Shown here piece by piece: positions 25,873-34,628 of a DNA stretch of 64,000 bases. Below the pieces are notes generated by a model. The model saw only the letters and a program-made list of their open reading frames with translations, made no database searches and had not been told where the DNA came from. Both the position numbers and the translations under genes were made by a program. How positions within the stretch are numbered: the first letter of the stretch is position 1; the number at the start of each line of letters is the position of its first letter. Source of the stretch: Flavobacterium sp. DG2-3 (GTDB lineage: Bacteria; Bacteroidota; Bacteroidia; Flavobacteriales; Flavobacteriaceae); assembly GCF_030730925.1 (NCBI RefSeq), contig NZ_JAVAMB010000001.1:620001-684000 (forward strand), given 5' to 3'.

Positions 25873-26012
25873 TTAACACATAGAGACATAGTTTTTGTAA
25901 ACTTAAAAAAGGCGTTTCACTAGTTTAAATGCACATAGCATAGTATGTGAAAGAAAAGTTTTTCTCTTTGCCTTCTTTTTGGAGCGCCCTTCGACTTCGC
26001 TCAGGGTGACAA
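25873..26012. repeat. Truncated AACACATAG repeat and single CTTCGCTCAGGGTGACA arm
   Basis: Remnant REP-like DNA between galK and galM: one arm of the AACACATAG family (25873-25970) and one arm of the GTCACCCTGAGC family (25981-26012). It does not contain a visible terminator, so galM-galK read-through is possible. Confidence 0.7.
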
Positions 26013-26046
26013 ACTGAATCTCGATGTATTTAAATTTAATTTTGTT

Positions 26047-27099
26047 TTAATTTAAACTTTCAAATTTGTAAAGCGTTTTCTGCGTGTATTCTTCTCCTTT
26101 TTTCAAAACAGCATTCGGAAAATGAGCATGATTTGGAGCGTCTGGGAAATTTTGTGTTTCAAAACAAATTCCGCTTTGTGCATTATAATCTACATTTTCT
26201 TTTCCTTTTAGTTTTCCGAAACAATTTCCGCCTACATATATATGTACACTTGGCTGATCGGTGTAAACATTCATTCTCAGGTTATTTTTAAGACTGATTA
26301 ACTGCGCCACAATTTCTGTTTTAGAATTGACTACGAAAGAATTGTCAATAGGAAACGGACAGTTTTTTGGTGTTCTGAAATCAAAATCATGATTCGTTAA
26401 ATCGGTATAATTTCCAGTTGGAATGTTATCTGGATTTGTTTCCAGCATTTTAGCCGATTTGATAAACATTTGCTGTTCCAGAACATTTGCATCGTGTCCG
26501 TCAAGGTTAAAATAGCTGTGATGTGTTAAGTTAATAACCGTATCTTCTGTTGAGGTTGCTTTGTATTCTAATTTTAATTCGTTTTCTTCGGTTAATGTAT
26601 ACGTCAAGAAAACAGTCATTTCTCCTGGAAAACCTTCATCTAAATGTTCGCTCAAGAGACTAAAAGTAATAGATGAATTTTCTCCAGAAATTACATTTGC
26701 TACATTCCAGATTCTTCTTCCAAATCCCATATCACCGCCGTGAAGCGTATTTCCGTTATTATTTTCATCAAGTTTAAATTCGATGTCATTAAGGTTAAAA
26801 GCACCTTTATGAATGCGTCCTGCATAACGCCCCACTGTAGTGCCGAAATAAGGAGCACTTGGTAAATTATAAGATTCTAAATACGCTTCTATATTATCGA
26901 AACCTAAAACCACATCTACCAGTTTTCCGTTTAACGGAATTTGAATCGAAGTTACCGTTGCACCATAATTGATGATCTGAACTTTCATTCCGTTTTTGTT
27001 AACTAGATCAATTGAATAAATTTCATCCTTATTAGGCATTAAACCAAACAATTTACAATTAGGATTCTCCTTTAAATGCGATATGTGTTTTATTTCCAT
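26047..27099 (-). CDS. galM: Aldose 1-epimerase (galactose mutarotase), cytoplasmic
   Basis: 350 aa from the ATG at 27099 (MEIKHISHLK); an upstream Met at 27138 reads through the promoter. GalM landmarks: NYGATVTSI, TVGRYAGRI, NTLHGGDMGFGRRIW and the catalytic His in LTHHSYFNL; the Glu near the end is in GICFETQNFPDAPN. There is no signal peptide, unlike the second epimerase at 49313. It leads the gal genes and is divergent from a GntR regulator, with a -7 box TATTTTTG at 27124-27131. Confidence 0.94.
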   Translation of the reverse strand: MEIKHISHLKENPNCKLFGLMPNKDEIYSIDLVNKNGMKVQIINYGATVTSIQIPLNGKLVDVVLGFDNIEAYLESYNLPSAPYFGTTVGRYAGRIHKGAFNLNDIEFKLDENNNGNTLHGGDMGFGRRIWNVANVISGENSSITFSLLSEHLDEGFPGEMTVFLTYTLTEENELKLEYKATSTEDTVINLTHHSYFNLDGHDANVLEQQMFIKSAKMLETNPDNIPTGNYTDLTNHDFDFRTPKNCPFPIDNSFVVNSKTEIVAQLISLKNNLRMNVYTDQPSVHIYVGGNCFGKLKGKENVDYNAQSGICFETQNFPDAPNHAHFPNAVLKKGEEYTQKTLYKFESLN

Positions 27100-27123
27100 A
27101 AAAAAATTACCAAAAGTGAAATC

Positions 27124-27171
27124 CAAAAATAGAAACATTTATTATTTTTGCATACCAGTATCTACCAGTTT
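27124..27171. promoter_or_regulatory. Divergent galM/gntR promoters with TACCAGT direct repeat
   Basis: TATTTTTG reads on the minus strand at 27124-27131 (galM) and on the plus strand at 27143-27150 (gntR). Two copies of TACCAGT, 10 bp apart (27153 and 27163), cover the gntR transcription start and the upstream part of the galM promoter. They are the best candidate GntR operator. Confidence 0.5.
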
Positions 27172-27200
27172 TTAATATTAATAGTCAAAATGACTTTATC

Positions 27201-28199
27201 GTGAGCATCATTTCAATTCAAAATAATATCGGTCTGCCAAAATATAAGCAGATTATTCTTTCAATCGAAAAAGCTATTGAAGAGGGGAATTTAGTTAAAG
27301 GTGACAGGCTTCCGTCGGTCAATAAAGTTTGTTTGGCTTTTTCTTTGTCTCGAGATACGGTCTTGCTGGCGTACGACGAATTGAAGAAACGAGGAATTAT
27401 TTATGCCATTCCTGGGAAAGGATATTACGTTAAAAGTGTTGAAATCACTATAACTCAGAAGGTTTTTTTGCTTTTTGACGAATTGAATATTTTCAAAGAA
27501 GACATTTATAATTCGTTTTTAAAAAACATCGGAAAAAATGTTCAGGTTGATATTTTCTTTCACCATTTTAATGTTCAGGTTTTCAAAAAGCTGTTAAATG
27601 ACAGTAACGGAAATTATACCAAGTACATTATTATGCCGACGAACTTAAACGATATCGTCGATTCTATAAAAACCCTACCAGTAGGCGACGTAATTATTTT
27701 GGATCAGACCAATTCGGAATTGAAAATGTTCCCAGCGATTTACCAGAATCATCAAAAAGATATTTATGAAGGTTTGATAAAAGGCAAATCCCGATTGGCA
27801 AAATACAAGAAACTGATTTTAATTTTTTCTGGTTTTAGAGAACCTACAGGAATGAAATTGGGTTTTGAATTGTTTTGCCAGACCTATGGTTTTGAGTATG
27901 AAATTATCTCAGATTTCAGCAACCAATCTATTGCTTTGGGAGATTTATATATTATTCCTAACGATCGCGATTTGCTTTTGGTAATCGAAAATGCCATTAA
28001 TCGAAATTTAAAGCTCGGAGAAGATTTCGGAATTATATCTTATAATGAAACGCCATTGAAGAAAATTGCGGCAAACGGCATTACGACGATCTCAACCAAT
28101 TTTGAATTGATGGGAAAAATTCTAGCCGATATGGTTCTAAAAGGAACAAAAGAGCAGATCGAAAATAGATCTGCTCTTATTATGCGGAATTCTTTATAA
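27201..28199 (+). CDS. GntR-family regulator with LacI-like sensor domain (galactose genes)
   Basis: 332 aa, GTG start: the only upstream ATG (27190) hits a stop after four codons. The N-terminal winged helix (LPKYKQIILSIEKAIEEGNL...LPSVNKVCLAFSLSRDTVLLAYDELKKRGII) is followed by a ~250-residue periplasmic-binding-like sensor ending in a GIISYNETPLKKIAANGITTIS segment typical of LacI effectors. Divergent orientation from galM makes it the probable regulator of galM-galK-galT. Confidence 0.9.
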   Translation: MSIISIQNNIGLPKYKQIILSIEKAIEEGNLVKGDRLPSVNKVCLAFSLSRDTVLLAYDELKKRGIIYAIPGKGYYVKSVEITITQKVFLLFDELNIFKEDIYNSFLKNIGKNVQVDIFFHHFNVQVFKKLLNDSNGNYTKYIIMPTNLNDIVDSIKTLPVGDVIILDQTNSELKMFPAIYQNHQKDIYEGLIKGKSRLAKYKKLILIFSGFREPTGMKLGFELFCQTYGFEYEIISDFSNQSIALGDLYIIPNDRDLLLVIENAINRNLKLGEDFGIISYNETPLKKIAANGITTISTNFELMGKILADMVLKGTKEQIENRSALIMRNSL

Positions 28200-28595
28200 A
28201 TTTTTTTTAGCCACGACCCGAGCGATAGCGAACAGGCGGAGCAATTACACGAATTGCACAAATTTTATAATCAGTGTGGAAAATAAATTCGCGAAAATTA
28301 GTTCAATTCGTGGCTAATTATTTTTTACAAAATAAAAACATACACATTTAGTTTGTCAGGCTGAGCGGAGTCGAAGCCAGGTTCCTATTGGAGCGCCCTT
28401 CGACTCCGCTCAGCCTGACAATCGGGAGTGTTGAAAAATTGAACACATAGAAACATAGATTTTTTGAACTTTAAAAGGAATACAAAAGAAACTAGTTTCC
28501 ACACATAGCTATGTGAATTTAAAAAAGTGAAACGCCTCTCTCCACAAAGAAAAGCTATGTTTCTATGTGTTTAAATAATATGCGTTACAGTTTAT
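28200..28595. repeat. Repeat-filled spacer with three REP-like families
   Basis: This 396-bp convergent gap contains the CCGAGCGATAGCGAACAGGC / GAATTCGTGGC family (28206-28320), a GTCAGGCTGAGCGGAGTCGA inverted pair (28353-28421) and an AACACATAG element (28442-28575). No gene or T-run terminator; the hairpins may end both convergent transcripts. Confidence 0.75.
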
Positions 28596-29285
28596 TTACA
28601 AATTCAGAACAAAATCGTTAAGTAATTTTTCTTCATATTTCTCTTTATTAAAAGTATATAAATAAGAACCTTTACGAGAAGACTGCATGTCTTTTTCGTC
28701 CAGTTTATTTAAGATTTCCAGAGAATTTATTTTACTGATGAAATTTCTTTTGTCCAATTCTTTGCTCAAAATCGCTTCGTATAATTCTAAAAGTTGACGC
28801 ATGGTGAATTTTTCAGGAAGCAGTTCAAAACCAATTGGTTTTATAGAAGTTTTGTATCGAAGTCTTTTAATTGCATTCTGCACCATTTCGTTGTGGTCGA
28901 AAATTAAATTTGGAGCATCATTAATTGGGAACCATTCTGCATGATAATTCTGGATCAGTTCTGCATTGTGGTTTTCTATATTAATTAAAGCAAAATAAGA
29001 AACCGAAATGGTTCTTTCTACAGGGTCACGATCAATTTCACTGTAAGCATATAACTGCTCCATGTAAATATCGTTAAGACCTGTATATGTATTTAATATT
29101 CTGGTTGCGGCAGCGTCTAAAACTTCATCACGTTTTAGAAATCCTCCAATCAAAGACCATTTTCCTTTTTCAGGCTCAAAATCTCTTTGAATAAGAAGTA
29201 TTTTCAGACCGTCATTGTCGAATCCGAAAATGATGCAGTCTACTGCCAGTAAAACTTTATCAGCAGAGCTATAACTATTTAGCAT
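28596..29285 (-). CDS. araR: AraR-type Nudix/winged-helix regulator of arabinose utilisation
   Basis: 229 aa. The N-terminal ~140 residues are a Nudix fold (LLAVDCIIFGFDNDGLKILLI, KWSLIGGFLKRDE), but the REUXEE core of the Nudix box is degraded (ATRILNTYTGL), so it should bind rather than hydrolyse a ligand. Residues ~150-229 form a winged helix (TMRQLLELYEAILSKELDKRNF, SRKGSYLYTFNKEKYEE). The architecture matches Bacteroides AraR (BT0354), which is released from DNA by L-arabinose. It is divergent from susC and has candidate operators around its own promoter. Confidence 0.9.
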   Translation of the reverse strand: MLNSYSSADKVLLAVDCIIFGFDNDGLKILLIQRDFEPEKGKWSLIGGFLKRDEVLDAAATRILNTYTGLNDIYMEQLYAYSEIDRDPVERTISVSYFALINIENHNAELIQNYHAEWFPINDAPNLIFDHNEMVQNAIKRLRYKTSIKPIGFELLPEKFTMRQLLELYEAILSKELDKRNFISKINSLEILNKLDEKDMQSSRKGSYLYTFNKEKYEEKLLNDFVLNL

Positions 29286-29341
29286 ATATATTAATTTGGT
29301 GTGGTAAATATATGAACTTCTTAAAAGCTATCATAATTTAT

Positions 29342-29360
29342 TAATGTAGATTTTACACTT
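29342..29360. promoter_or_regulatory. Candidate AraR operator in the araR leader
   Basis: TAATGT-N7-ACACTT. It lies just downstream of the predicted araR start point (-7 box TACATTTG, minus strand, 29376-29383), suggesting autorepression. A weaker relative AAAGTT-N7-ACACAA is at 29392-29410 on the other side of the -7 box. Confidence 0.55.
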
Positions 29361-29375
29361 ACATAAATAACTGCT

Positions 29376-29383
29376 CAAATGTA
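29376..29383 (-). promoter_or_regulatory. Predicted -7 box of araR
   Basis: TACATTTG on the minus strand, about 90 bp upstream of the araR ATG. Confidence 0.5.
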
Positions 29384-29583
29384 AAGTTAAAAAAGTTAGA
29401 TTTTACACAAAAATAACATACAAATCTCCATTTTAAGATTTTTTTAAGAAAAAAACAGGATAGCAAAGGATAGTTTTTTGCAAAAAAAGATTCTGTTTAG
29501 TCAGAAACGATCGAAAATAAACAATCCTTTACCTACAAAACTATCATTTTTTTCCATTCAAAACATTAAAAAACAGAATATTT

Positions 29584-29623
29584 CTTCAATTTTTTATTGA
29601 AGCCGTTTTTTGATTAAAAAACG
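29584..29623. other. Two adjacent small inverted repeats in the araR-susC region
   Basis: CTTCAAT-N5-ATTGAAG (29584-29602) and CGTTTTTT-GATT-AAAAAACG (29604-29623). Each could form a short hairpin. Role unknown; they lie between the araR and susC operators in a 573-bp gap that otherwise holds only regulatory sites. Confidence 0.5.
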
Positions 29624-29636
29624 ACTTTTTCATTAA

Positions 29637-29655
29637 AAGTGTATTTTTTACACAA
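29637..29655. promoter_or_regulatory. Candidate AraR operator upstream of susC (distal)
   Basis: AAGTGT-N7-ACACAA, matching the 6-7-6 palindrome at five of six arm pairs. Confidence 0.6.
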
Positions 29656-29702
29656 TTAAAACTAAAAAAACGACTGCTTTTTTGAAAAAACTATGAATTT
29701 TT

Positions 29703-29721
29703 AAATGTTAATTCAACACTT
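29703..29721. promoter_or_regulatory. Candidate AraR operator upstream of susC (middle)
   Basis: AAATGT-N7-ACACTT with the common spacing. Confidence 0.6.
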
Positions 29722-29768
29722 AATTTGCGATATGTGTTTTTTTTCGACGGTTTTTTTGTGATATTAAT

Positions 29769-29800
29769 TTGTTTACGTGGTTTTTTTTTAGTTAAATTTA
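29769..29800 (+). promoter_or_regulatory. Predicted susC promoter
   Basis: TTG at 29769-29771 and the -7-like TAAATTTA at 29793-29800 are 21 bp apart. The last position departs from TAnnTTTG. Transcription would start near 29805, inside the AraR operator at 29802-29820. Confidence 0.45.
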
Positions 29801-29801
29801 C

Positions 29802-29820
29802 AAATGTAAGATTAACACTT
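29802..29820. promoter_or_regulatory. Candidate AraR operator at the susC start point
   Basis: AAATGT-N7-ACACTT, 38 bp before the susC ATG. Position over the start point fits repression in the absence of arabinose. Confidence 0.65.
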
Positions 29821-29858
29821 ATTAACTAAAACCACTAACCAATCTTAACTAAACCATT

Positions 29859-32800
29859 ATGATTACAAAACAAAAATTACTTTTGTATTGCAATTTTCTA
29901 TTGCCAAAAACGAACTGGATTTTAGCAATATTAATGCTATTATTTTCTGTAAATCAGTTGTCTGCTCAAGGCAAAACGATTACAGGGGTTGTAACATCGG
30001 CGCAAGACAATCTTCCTTTGCCGGGTGTAAACATTATTATAAAAGGAACCAAAACAGTTGCTGCAACTGGATTTGACGGAGAGTATTCGATTAAAGCATC
30101 GCCAAATGATGTTTTAGTTTTTTCATTTATAGGATTTCAGAACAAAGAGATAGTCGTAGGAAGCCAGTCTAAAATTGATGTGGCTTTGGGCGAAGACACC
30201 AACAAACTTAATGAGGTAGTTGTTATTGGTTACGGAACTCAAAAGAAATCGGACTTAACAGGTTCTGTAAGTGTTGTTAATCTAGAATCGGCTAAAAAAG
30301 TAGTGACTTACGATGCTGCTAAAATGCTTCAAGGGCAAGTGCCAGGTGTTACGGTGCAATCTTCGGGAGAACCAGGCGGTTTTGTCAATGTAAAAATTAG
30401 AGGGATAACTTCATTTAGTAACAATAATCCGCTGTTTGTAATAGACGGGATTATGGTCGATTCTCCATACGACTTTGCTCCAGGAGAAATAGAATCGATG
30501 CAGGTTTTAAAAGACGCTTCGTCTGCTGCTATTTATGGTGTTCGCGGTGCGAATGGTGTTGTAATTATTACAACTAAAAAAGGTAGACAAGGCAAGATGG
30601 ATATTAAATTCAAGTCGATTGTAGGTCTTCAAAATGTGGCTAAAAAATGGGATGTTACAGATCGCGTAGGATATCAGAAAATCACTAGTGAAGCTGAAAG
30701 AAACAGAGATATTAGAGCAGGAGTTCCTGTAAGTATTGCGCCAGGGAATGACCCAAATAGCCCTTCGTATATTTCAAATGTAAATACAGACTGGCAGAAA
30801 GAATCTTTTCAGACTGGTGTAGTTCAAAATCAAGCTCTTACATTTACTGGTGGTGCAGAAAGTATTGCCTATAGTTTTAATGTGGATTATTTTAAAAATA
30901 CAAGCTACATCAAAACGCCTCAAGATTATGAGAGATTGTCAACCAATTTAAATTTAAACGGTAAAAAAGGAAGATTTAAATACGGTGCGAAAATAGCGTA
31001 TACACAATCTGATAAAGAAATTTTTAATGAATACAATGCTGGACAAACTGTTGTTAGTGACATTTTAGGAGCTATTCCGACAATGCCAGTTTACGATGCC
31101 AACAGACTTGGAGGTTACGGCGGTACAGACAACTTGACGCAAAGAGCTATTTCGATGAACCCAATTGGGTACAATAATTTAATTGACAATAACGGAAAAA
31201 GAAACCGTTTCATTGGAGACGTTTGGGGAGAAGTTGAAATTGTAAAAGGTCTTAAATACAAATTAGACGTAAGTTATGACAGAACAGACTGGGAAACTAG
31301 AAAGTTTATGCCGCCAAGTGATTTAGGTTGGTATTATATTACAACAAATGATGAAGCTTCTCTAGATGTTGAAAAAGGAAATGAGTTAAGAACATTCTTA
31401 AATAACATTTTAACTTATGAAGTTACTTTAGGCAAACATAAAATTGATGCTCTTGCAGGTTGGATTCAAGAAAAAAGAGATTATCATAGATATAATATGA
31501 GAGGTGTAGGTTTTACTCCAAACGACATTCCGATGCTTCAATATGCAGATGCTAGAAATGCATCAGAGTATAAATTTACGATAACAGGAGTGTCTTACAT
31601 CAGCAGATTGAATTATGCTTATGATGACCGTTATTTATTGCAGGCTAATTTTAGACAAGATAAAACATCGCTTTTCAGCGAAAAAAATAATTCGGCAAAC
31701 TTTTACTCTTTTTCAGGAGGATGGAAACTTAGCAATGAGAAATTCTGGACTCTGCCTGAATGGATTAGCAATATTAAACTTAGAGGAGGTTACGGAACAT
31801 TAGGAAATAATACTATTTTGCAATATTTCTTTGCTTCCACAGTAAACAGTTTTGCAGGATACGATTTTAATAATGAGCTTGCTCCAGGAACAACGGTAGT
31901 TGCAGCGCTTGACCCGAATGTAAAATGGGAAAAATCGATCAACTCCAATGTGGGAATCGAGTTAGGATTCTTCAATAATGATTTACAGTTCACGGCTGAA
32001 TATTTCATGAAAAAATCAGACGATTTATTATTGGGAGTTCCTCTTCCGTTTTCTACAGGAGCGTTTCCGGCAAGTGTGACAACAAACGCTGGATCGATGA
32101 AAAACTCAGGAGTAGAATTTACAGCGTCTTACAGCAATCATCATCATAAATTTAAATATGATATTTCGGCCAACTTTGGAACACTTAAAAATGAAGTGAC
32201 TAAAATCGGTGTAAACGGAAACCCTATTTACGGAGCAGTTTCTAAAACAGAAGTAGGAAGATCAGTAGGAGAAATGTTTGCTTGGGAAGCGATTGGAATT
32301 TTCCAAAATGCGGCTGAGGTTGCGTCTTCTCCAACTCAAACCGGCGCGGCTCCTGGAGATGTGAAATTTAGAGATGTAAACGGTGACGGAGCTATAACTG
32401 ATGCTGATAGAACGTTTCAAGGCGTAACGATTCCTAAATATGGTTTCGGATTTAATTTTAGCGCTTCTTATTCCAACTTTGATTTCTCCATGTTTTGGCA
32501 GGGAGCTGGTGGAAATAAAGTATTTAATGCCATGTACCGCAACTTAATGATTGGTCAATACACGAACCATCATACAGACGAATTAAATTATTGGACTCCA
32601 ACTAATACCAATACCAATATTCCTGCTCCAGTTATTGGAGATCCAAATGGAAATGCTAGAGATTCAAACAGATTTATTGAAAGCGGTGATTATTTGAAAC
32701 TGCAGACAATGGAAATCGGTTATAACATTCCGCTTAAGGATAAATTTATTGAAAAAGCTAAGGTTTACCTAAATGGTCAAAACTTGTTGATTATCTCTAA

Positions 32801-32915
32801 ATATAAAGGATACGATCCAGACTTTAACAGTGACGGATTGCTTTCAAGAGGATATGATGCAGGATCTTTTCCAAATCCGAGAACAATTTCTTTAGGAGTA
32901 GAAGTGAGCTTCTAA
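29859..32915 (+). CDS. susC: SusC/RagA TonB-dependent outer-membrane transporter for arabinan oligosaccharides
   Basis: 1018 aa. Signal peptide ending near QLSAQ, then a carboxypeptidase-D regulatory-like domain (GKTITGVVTSAQDNLPLPGV...), a TonB box region (NEVVVIGYGTQKKSDL), plug domain (VNVKIRGITSFSNNNPLFVIDGI) and a ~750-residue beta-barrel ending in Phe (GVEVSF). It imports large arabino-oligosaccharides across the outer membrane with energy from TonB. It heads the operon with susD 29 bp downstream; specificity is inferred from the GH43/GH51/GH127 genes behind it. Confidence 0.95.
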   Translation: MITKQKLLLYCNFLLPKTNWILAILMLLFSVNQLSAQGKTITGVVTSAQDNLPLPGVNIIIKGTKTVAATGFDGEYSIKASPNDVLVFSFIGFQNKEIVVGSQSKIDVALGEDTNKLNEVVVIGYGTQKKSDLTGSVSVVNLESAKKVVTYDAAKMLQGQVPGVTVQSSGEPGGFVNVKIRGITSFSNNNPLFVIDGIMVDSPYDFAPGEIESMQVLKDASSAAIYGVRGANGVVIITTKKGRQGKMDIKFKSIVGLQNVAKKWDVTDRVGYQKITSEAERNRDIRAGVPVSIAPGNDPNSPSYISNVNTDWQKESFQTGVVQNQALTFTGGAESIAYSFNVDYFKNTSYIKTPQDYERLSTNLNLNGKKGRFKYGAKIAYTQSDKEIFNEYNAGQTVVSDILGAIPTMPVYDANRLGGYGGTDNLTQRAISMNPIGYNNLIDNNGKRNRFIGDVWGEVEIVKGLKYKLDVSYDRTDWETRKFMPPSDLGWYYITTNDEASLDVEKGNELRTFLNNILTYEVTLGKHKIDALAGWIQEKRDYHRYNMRGVGFTPNDIPMLQYADARNASEYKFTITGVSYISRLNYAYDDRYLLQANFRQDKTSLFSEKNNSANFYSFSGGWKLSNEKFWTLPEWISNIKLRGGYGTLGNNTILQYFFASTVNSFAGYDFNNELAPGTTVVAALDPNVKWEKSINSNVGIELGFFNNDLQFTAEYFMKKSDDLLLGVPLPFSTGAFPASVTTNAGSMKNSGVEFTASYSNHHHKFKYDISANFGTLKNEVTKIGVNGNPIYGAVSKTEVGRSVGEMFAWEAIGIFQNAAEVASSPTQTGAAPGDVKFRDVNGDGAITDADRTFQGVTIPKYGFGFNFSASYSNFDFSMFWQGAGGNKVFNAMYRNLMIGQYTNHHTDELNYWTPTNTNTNIPAPVIGDPNGNARDSNRFIESGDYLKLQTMEIGYNIPLKDKFIEKAKVYLNGQNLLIISKYKGYDPDFNSDGLLSRGYDAGSFPNPRTISLGVEVSF

Positions 32916-32944
32916 ACCAGGTCTAACCATTAAAACGTATTAAA

Positions 32945-34507
32945 ATGAAATCTAAAATTTTTAGCTATATAACCGTTTTCCTTTCATTAGCCTTGGTAAC
33001 AACAAGCTGTGTGGACAACGAAGATTTAACTCAACTGGATCCAAATAATGATTCTGTCGATAATTTTTGGAAAACAGATGAAGATGCACTGCAAGGTGTA
33101 AATGCAACTTACGGAAGTTTATTGACAGACGGAACTTACATGAGAAGTACTCCTTTATTGCTGGACGTAAAAGCAGATGATTCTCGTACAAACAGCCCTT
33201 GGGGTTCTATGTACAATGTTGGACATTTCAACTCTAATGTGGCAGATCCTGCTATTTATGGTTGGGCTTACGAAACGTATTATCAAGGTATTTACCGTGC
33301 TAATCAAGTACTGACAAATGTGCCGGGAATTGAATTTGAAGACGAAGCTCTAAAAGACAGAATTATAGGACAGGCTTATTTCTTAAGAGGTTTGTATTTA
33401 TTTCACGCAGTAAATTTATTTAAGAATGTTCCGCTTCCAACAGAATTAGCGGTTTATTATCCTCAAAAAACACAAGAAGAAGGTTGGGCACAAGTTATTG
33501 CAGACTTTAAAGCGGCTGCAGAATTGCTTCCAACGACTTATGTTGGTATTTCAGGATTAGACGCAGGACAAAAAGGACGCGCGACTAAAGGTGCCGCATT
33601 AGGATATTTAGGAAAAGCCTATTTGTTTACTAAAGATTTTACTAATGCAAAAAGTACTTTTAAACAAGTAATAGATTTAGGAGTTTATTCTTTAGTAAAT
33701 AATTATAGAGAAAATTTCACAACAGCAAACGAAAACAATTCAGAGTCTCTTTTTGAAGTGCAGTTTAGTAGAGATGCTGGAGGCGTTGACTTAGGTTGGG
33801 GAGGTGCTCCTGCTTCTGGTTGGGGAAAAACTTCTGCAAGAGCGATTACTTACGCACCACGTGCTTTCGGATGGACAGACGTACAGCCAACTTGGGCATT
33901 ATTTAATGAATTTAAAGAAGAAAAAACAGTATCTGGCGCAGATGATCCGCGTTTAGAAGCTACTATTTTCTACAACAAACCAGGCGGCATGCAATTGTAC
34001 GGAAAAGATTTTGCCACATTTTATGCTTCAAGTCCAGCTGATTTAAATGATTTATTCTGTAGAAAATACCAAAACTCTGACGGACAATTTGCTGACGAAT
34101 ACGATTGGCGTTCAGGAATCAATGAGCGTTTATTAAGATATGCAGATATTCTTTTAATGTATGCCGAATGTTTAAACGAAACAGGAGATACTCCGGGAGC
34201 TTATACTTACATTCAAATGGTAAGAAACAGAGTAAATCTTCCTGATTTGGCAACGACAAAACCAGGAATGAGCCAAGCACAGATGAGAGAGCAGATTGGC
34301 CACGAAAGATTTTTAGAATTTCCTCTTGAAGGACACCGTTTTGATGATATCCGCCGTTGGGGATGGCTTCAAGATCCAGCTAAATTAGCTTGGCTGAAAG
34401 CAAGAGATGCCGAATTTAATTCTTATACAGCAGGAAGAGAATATTTCCCAATTCCGCAATTAGAAATGGATAATAACCCGGGAACTATCCAAAACGACAG
34501 TTATTAA
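32945..34507 (+). CDS. susD: SusD/RagB surface glycan-binding lipoprotein
   Basis: 520 aa. Lipobox LVTTSC with Cys about 22, followed by acidic residues (VDNED), which in Bacteroidota favours surface export. The body has TPR-like helices (GAALGYLGKAYLFTKDFTNAKSTFKQVIDLG) and the C-terminal ERFLEFPLEGHRFDDIRRWG motif of SusD proteins. It captures glycan at the cell surface and forms the lid of the SusC transporter. Confidence 0.95.
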   Translation: MKSKIFSYITVFLSLALVTTSCVDNEDLTQLDPNNDSVDNFWKTDEDALQGVNATYGSLLTDGTYMRSTPLLLDVKADDSRTNSPWGSMYNVGHFNSNVADPAIYGWAYETYYQGIYRANQVLTNVPGIEFEDEALKDRIIGQAYFLRGLYLFHAVNLFKNVPLPTELAVYYPQKTQEEGWAQVIADFKAAAELLPTTYVGISGLDAGQKGRATKGAALGYLGKAYLFTKDFTNAKSTFKQVIDLGVYSLVNNYRENFTTANENNSESLFEVQFSRDAGGVDLGWGGAPASGWGKTSARAITYAPRAFGWTDVQPTWALFNEFKEEKTVSGADDPRLEATIFYNKPGGMQLYGKDFATFYASSPADLNDLFCRKYQNSDGQFADEYDWRSGINERLLRYADILLMYAECLNETGDTPGAYTYIQMVRNRVNLPDLATTKPGMSQAQMREQIGHERFLEFPLEGHRFDDIRRWGWLQDPAKLAWLKARDAEFNSYTAGREYFPIPQLEMDNNPGTIQNDSY

Positions 34508-34532
34508 TATTTATTTGAGTTAGTTAGATACC

Positions 34533-34570
34533 TAATATCATGTGAAGAATTGCCGCTTCACATGATATTA
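34533..34570 (+). other. Intercistronic hairpin after susD
   Basis: A perfect 15-bp stem (TAATATCATGTGAAG and its complement) encloses an 8-nt loop. No T-run follows, so it is more likely an RNA 3'-end stabiliser or partial terminator that lets susCD mRNA accumulate above the enzyme genes. Confidence 0.7.
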
Positions 34571-34628
34571 TGCCTTAGAATTTGGAATACAAGAGAAGTA
34601 ATTTTTAACCGTAACTAAAATTAGAACA

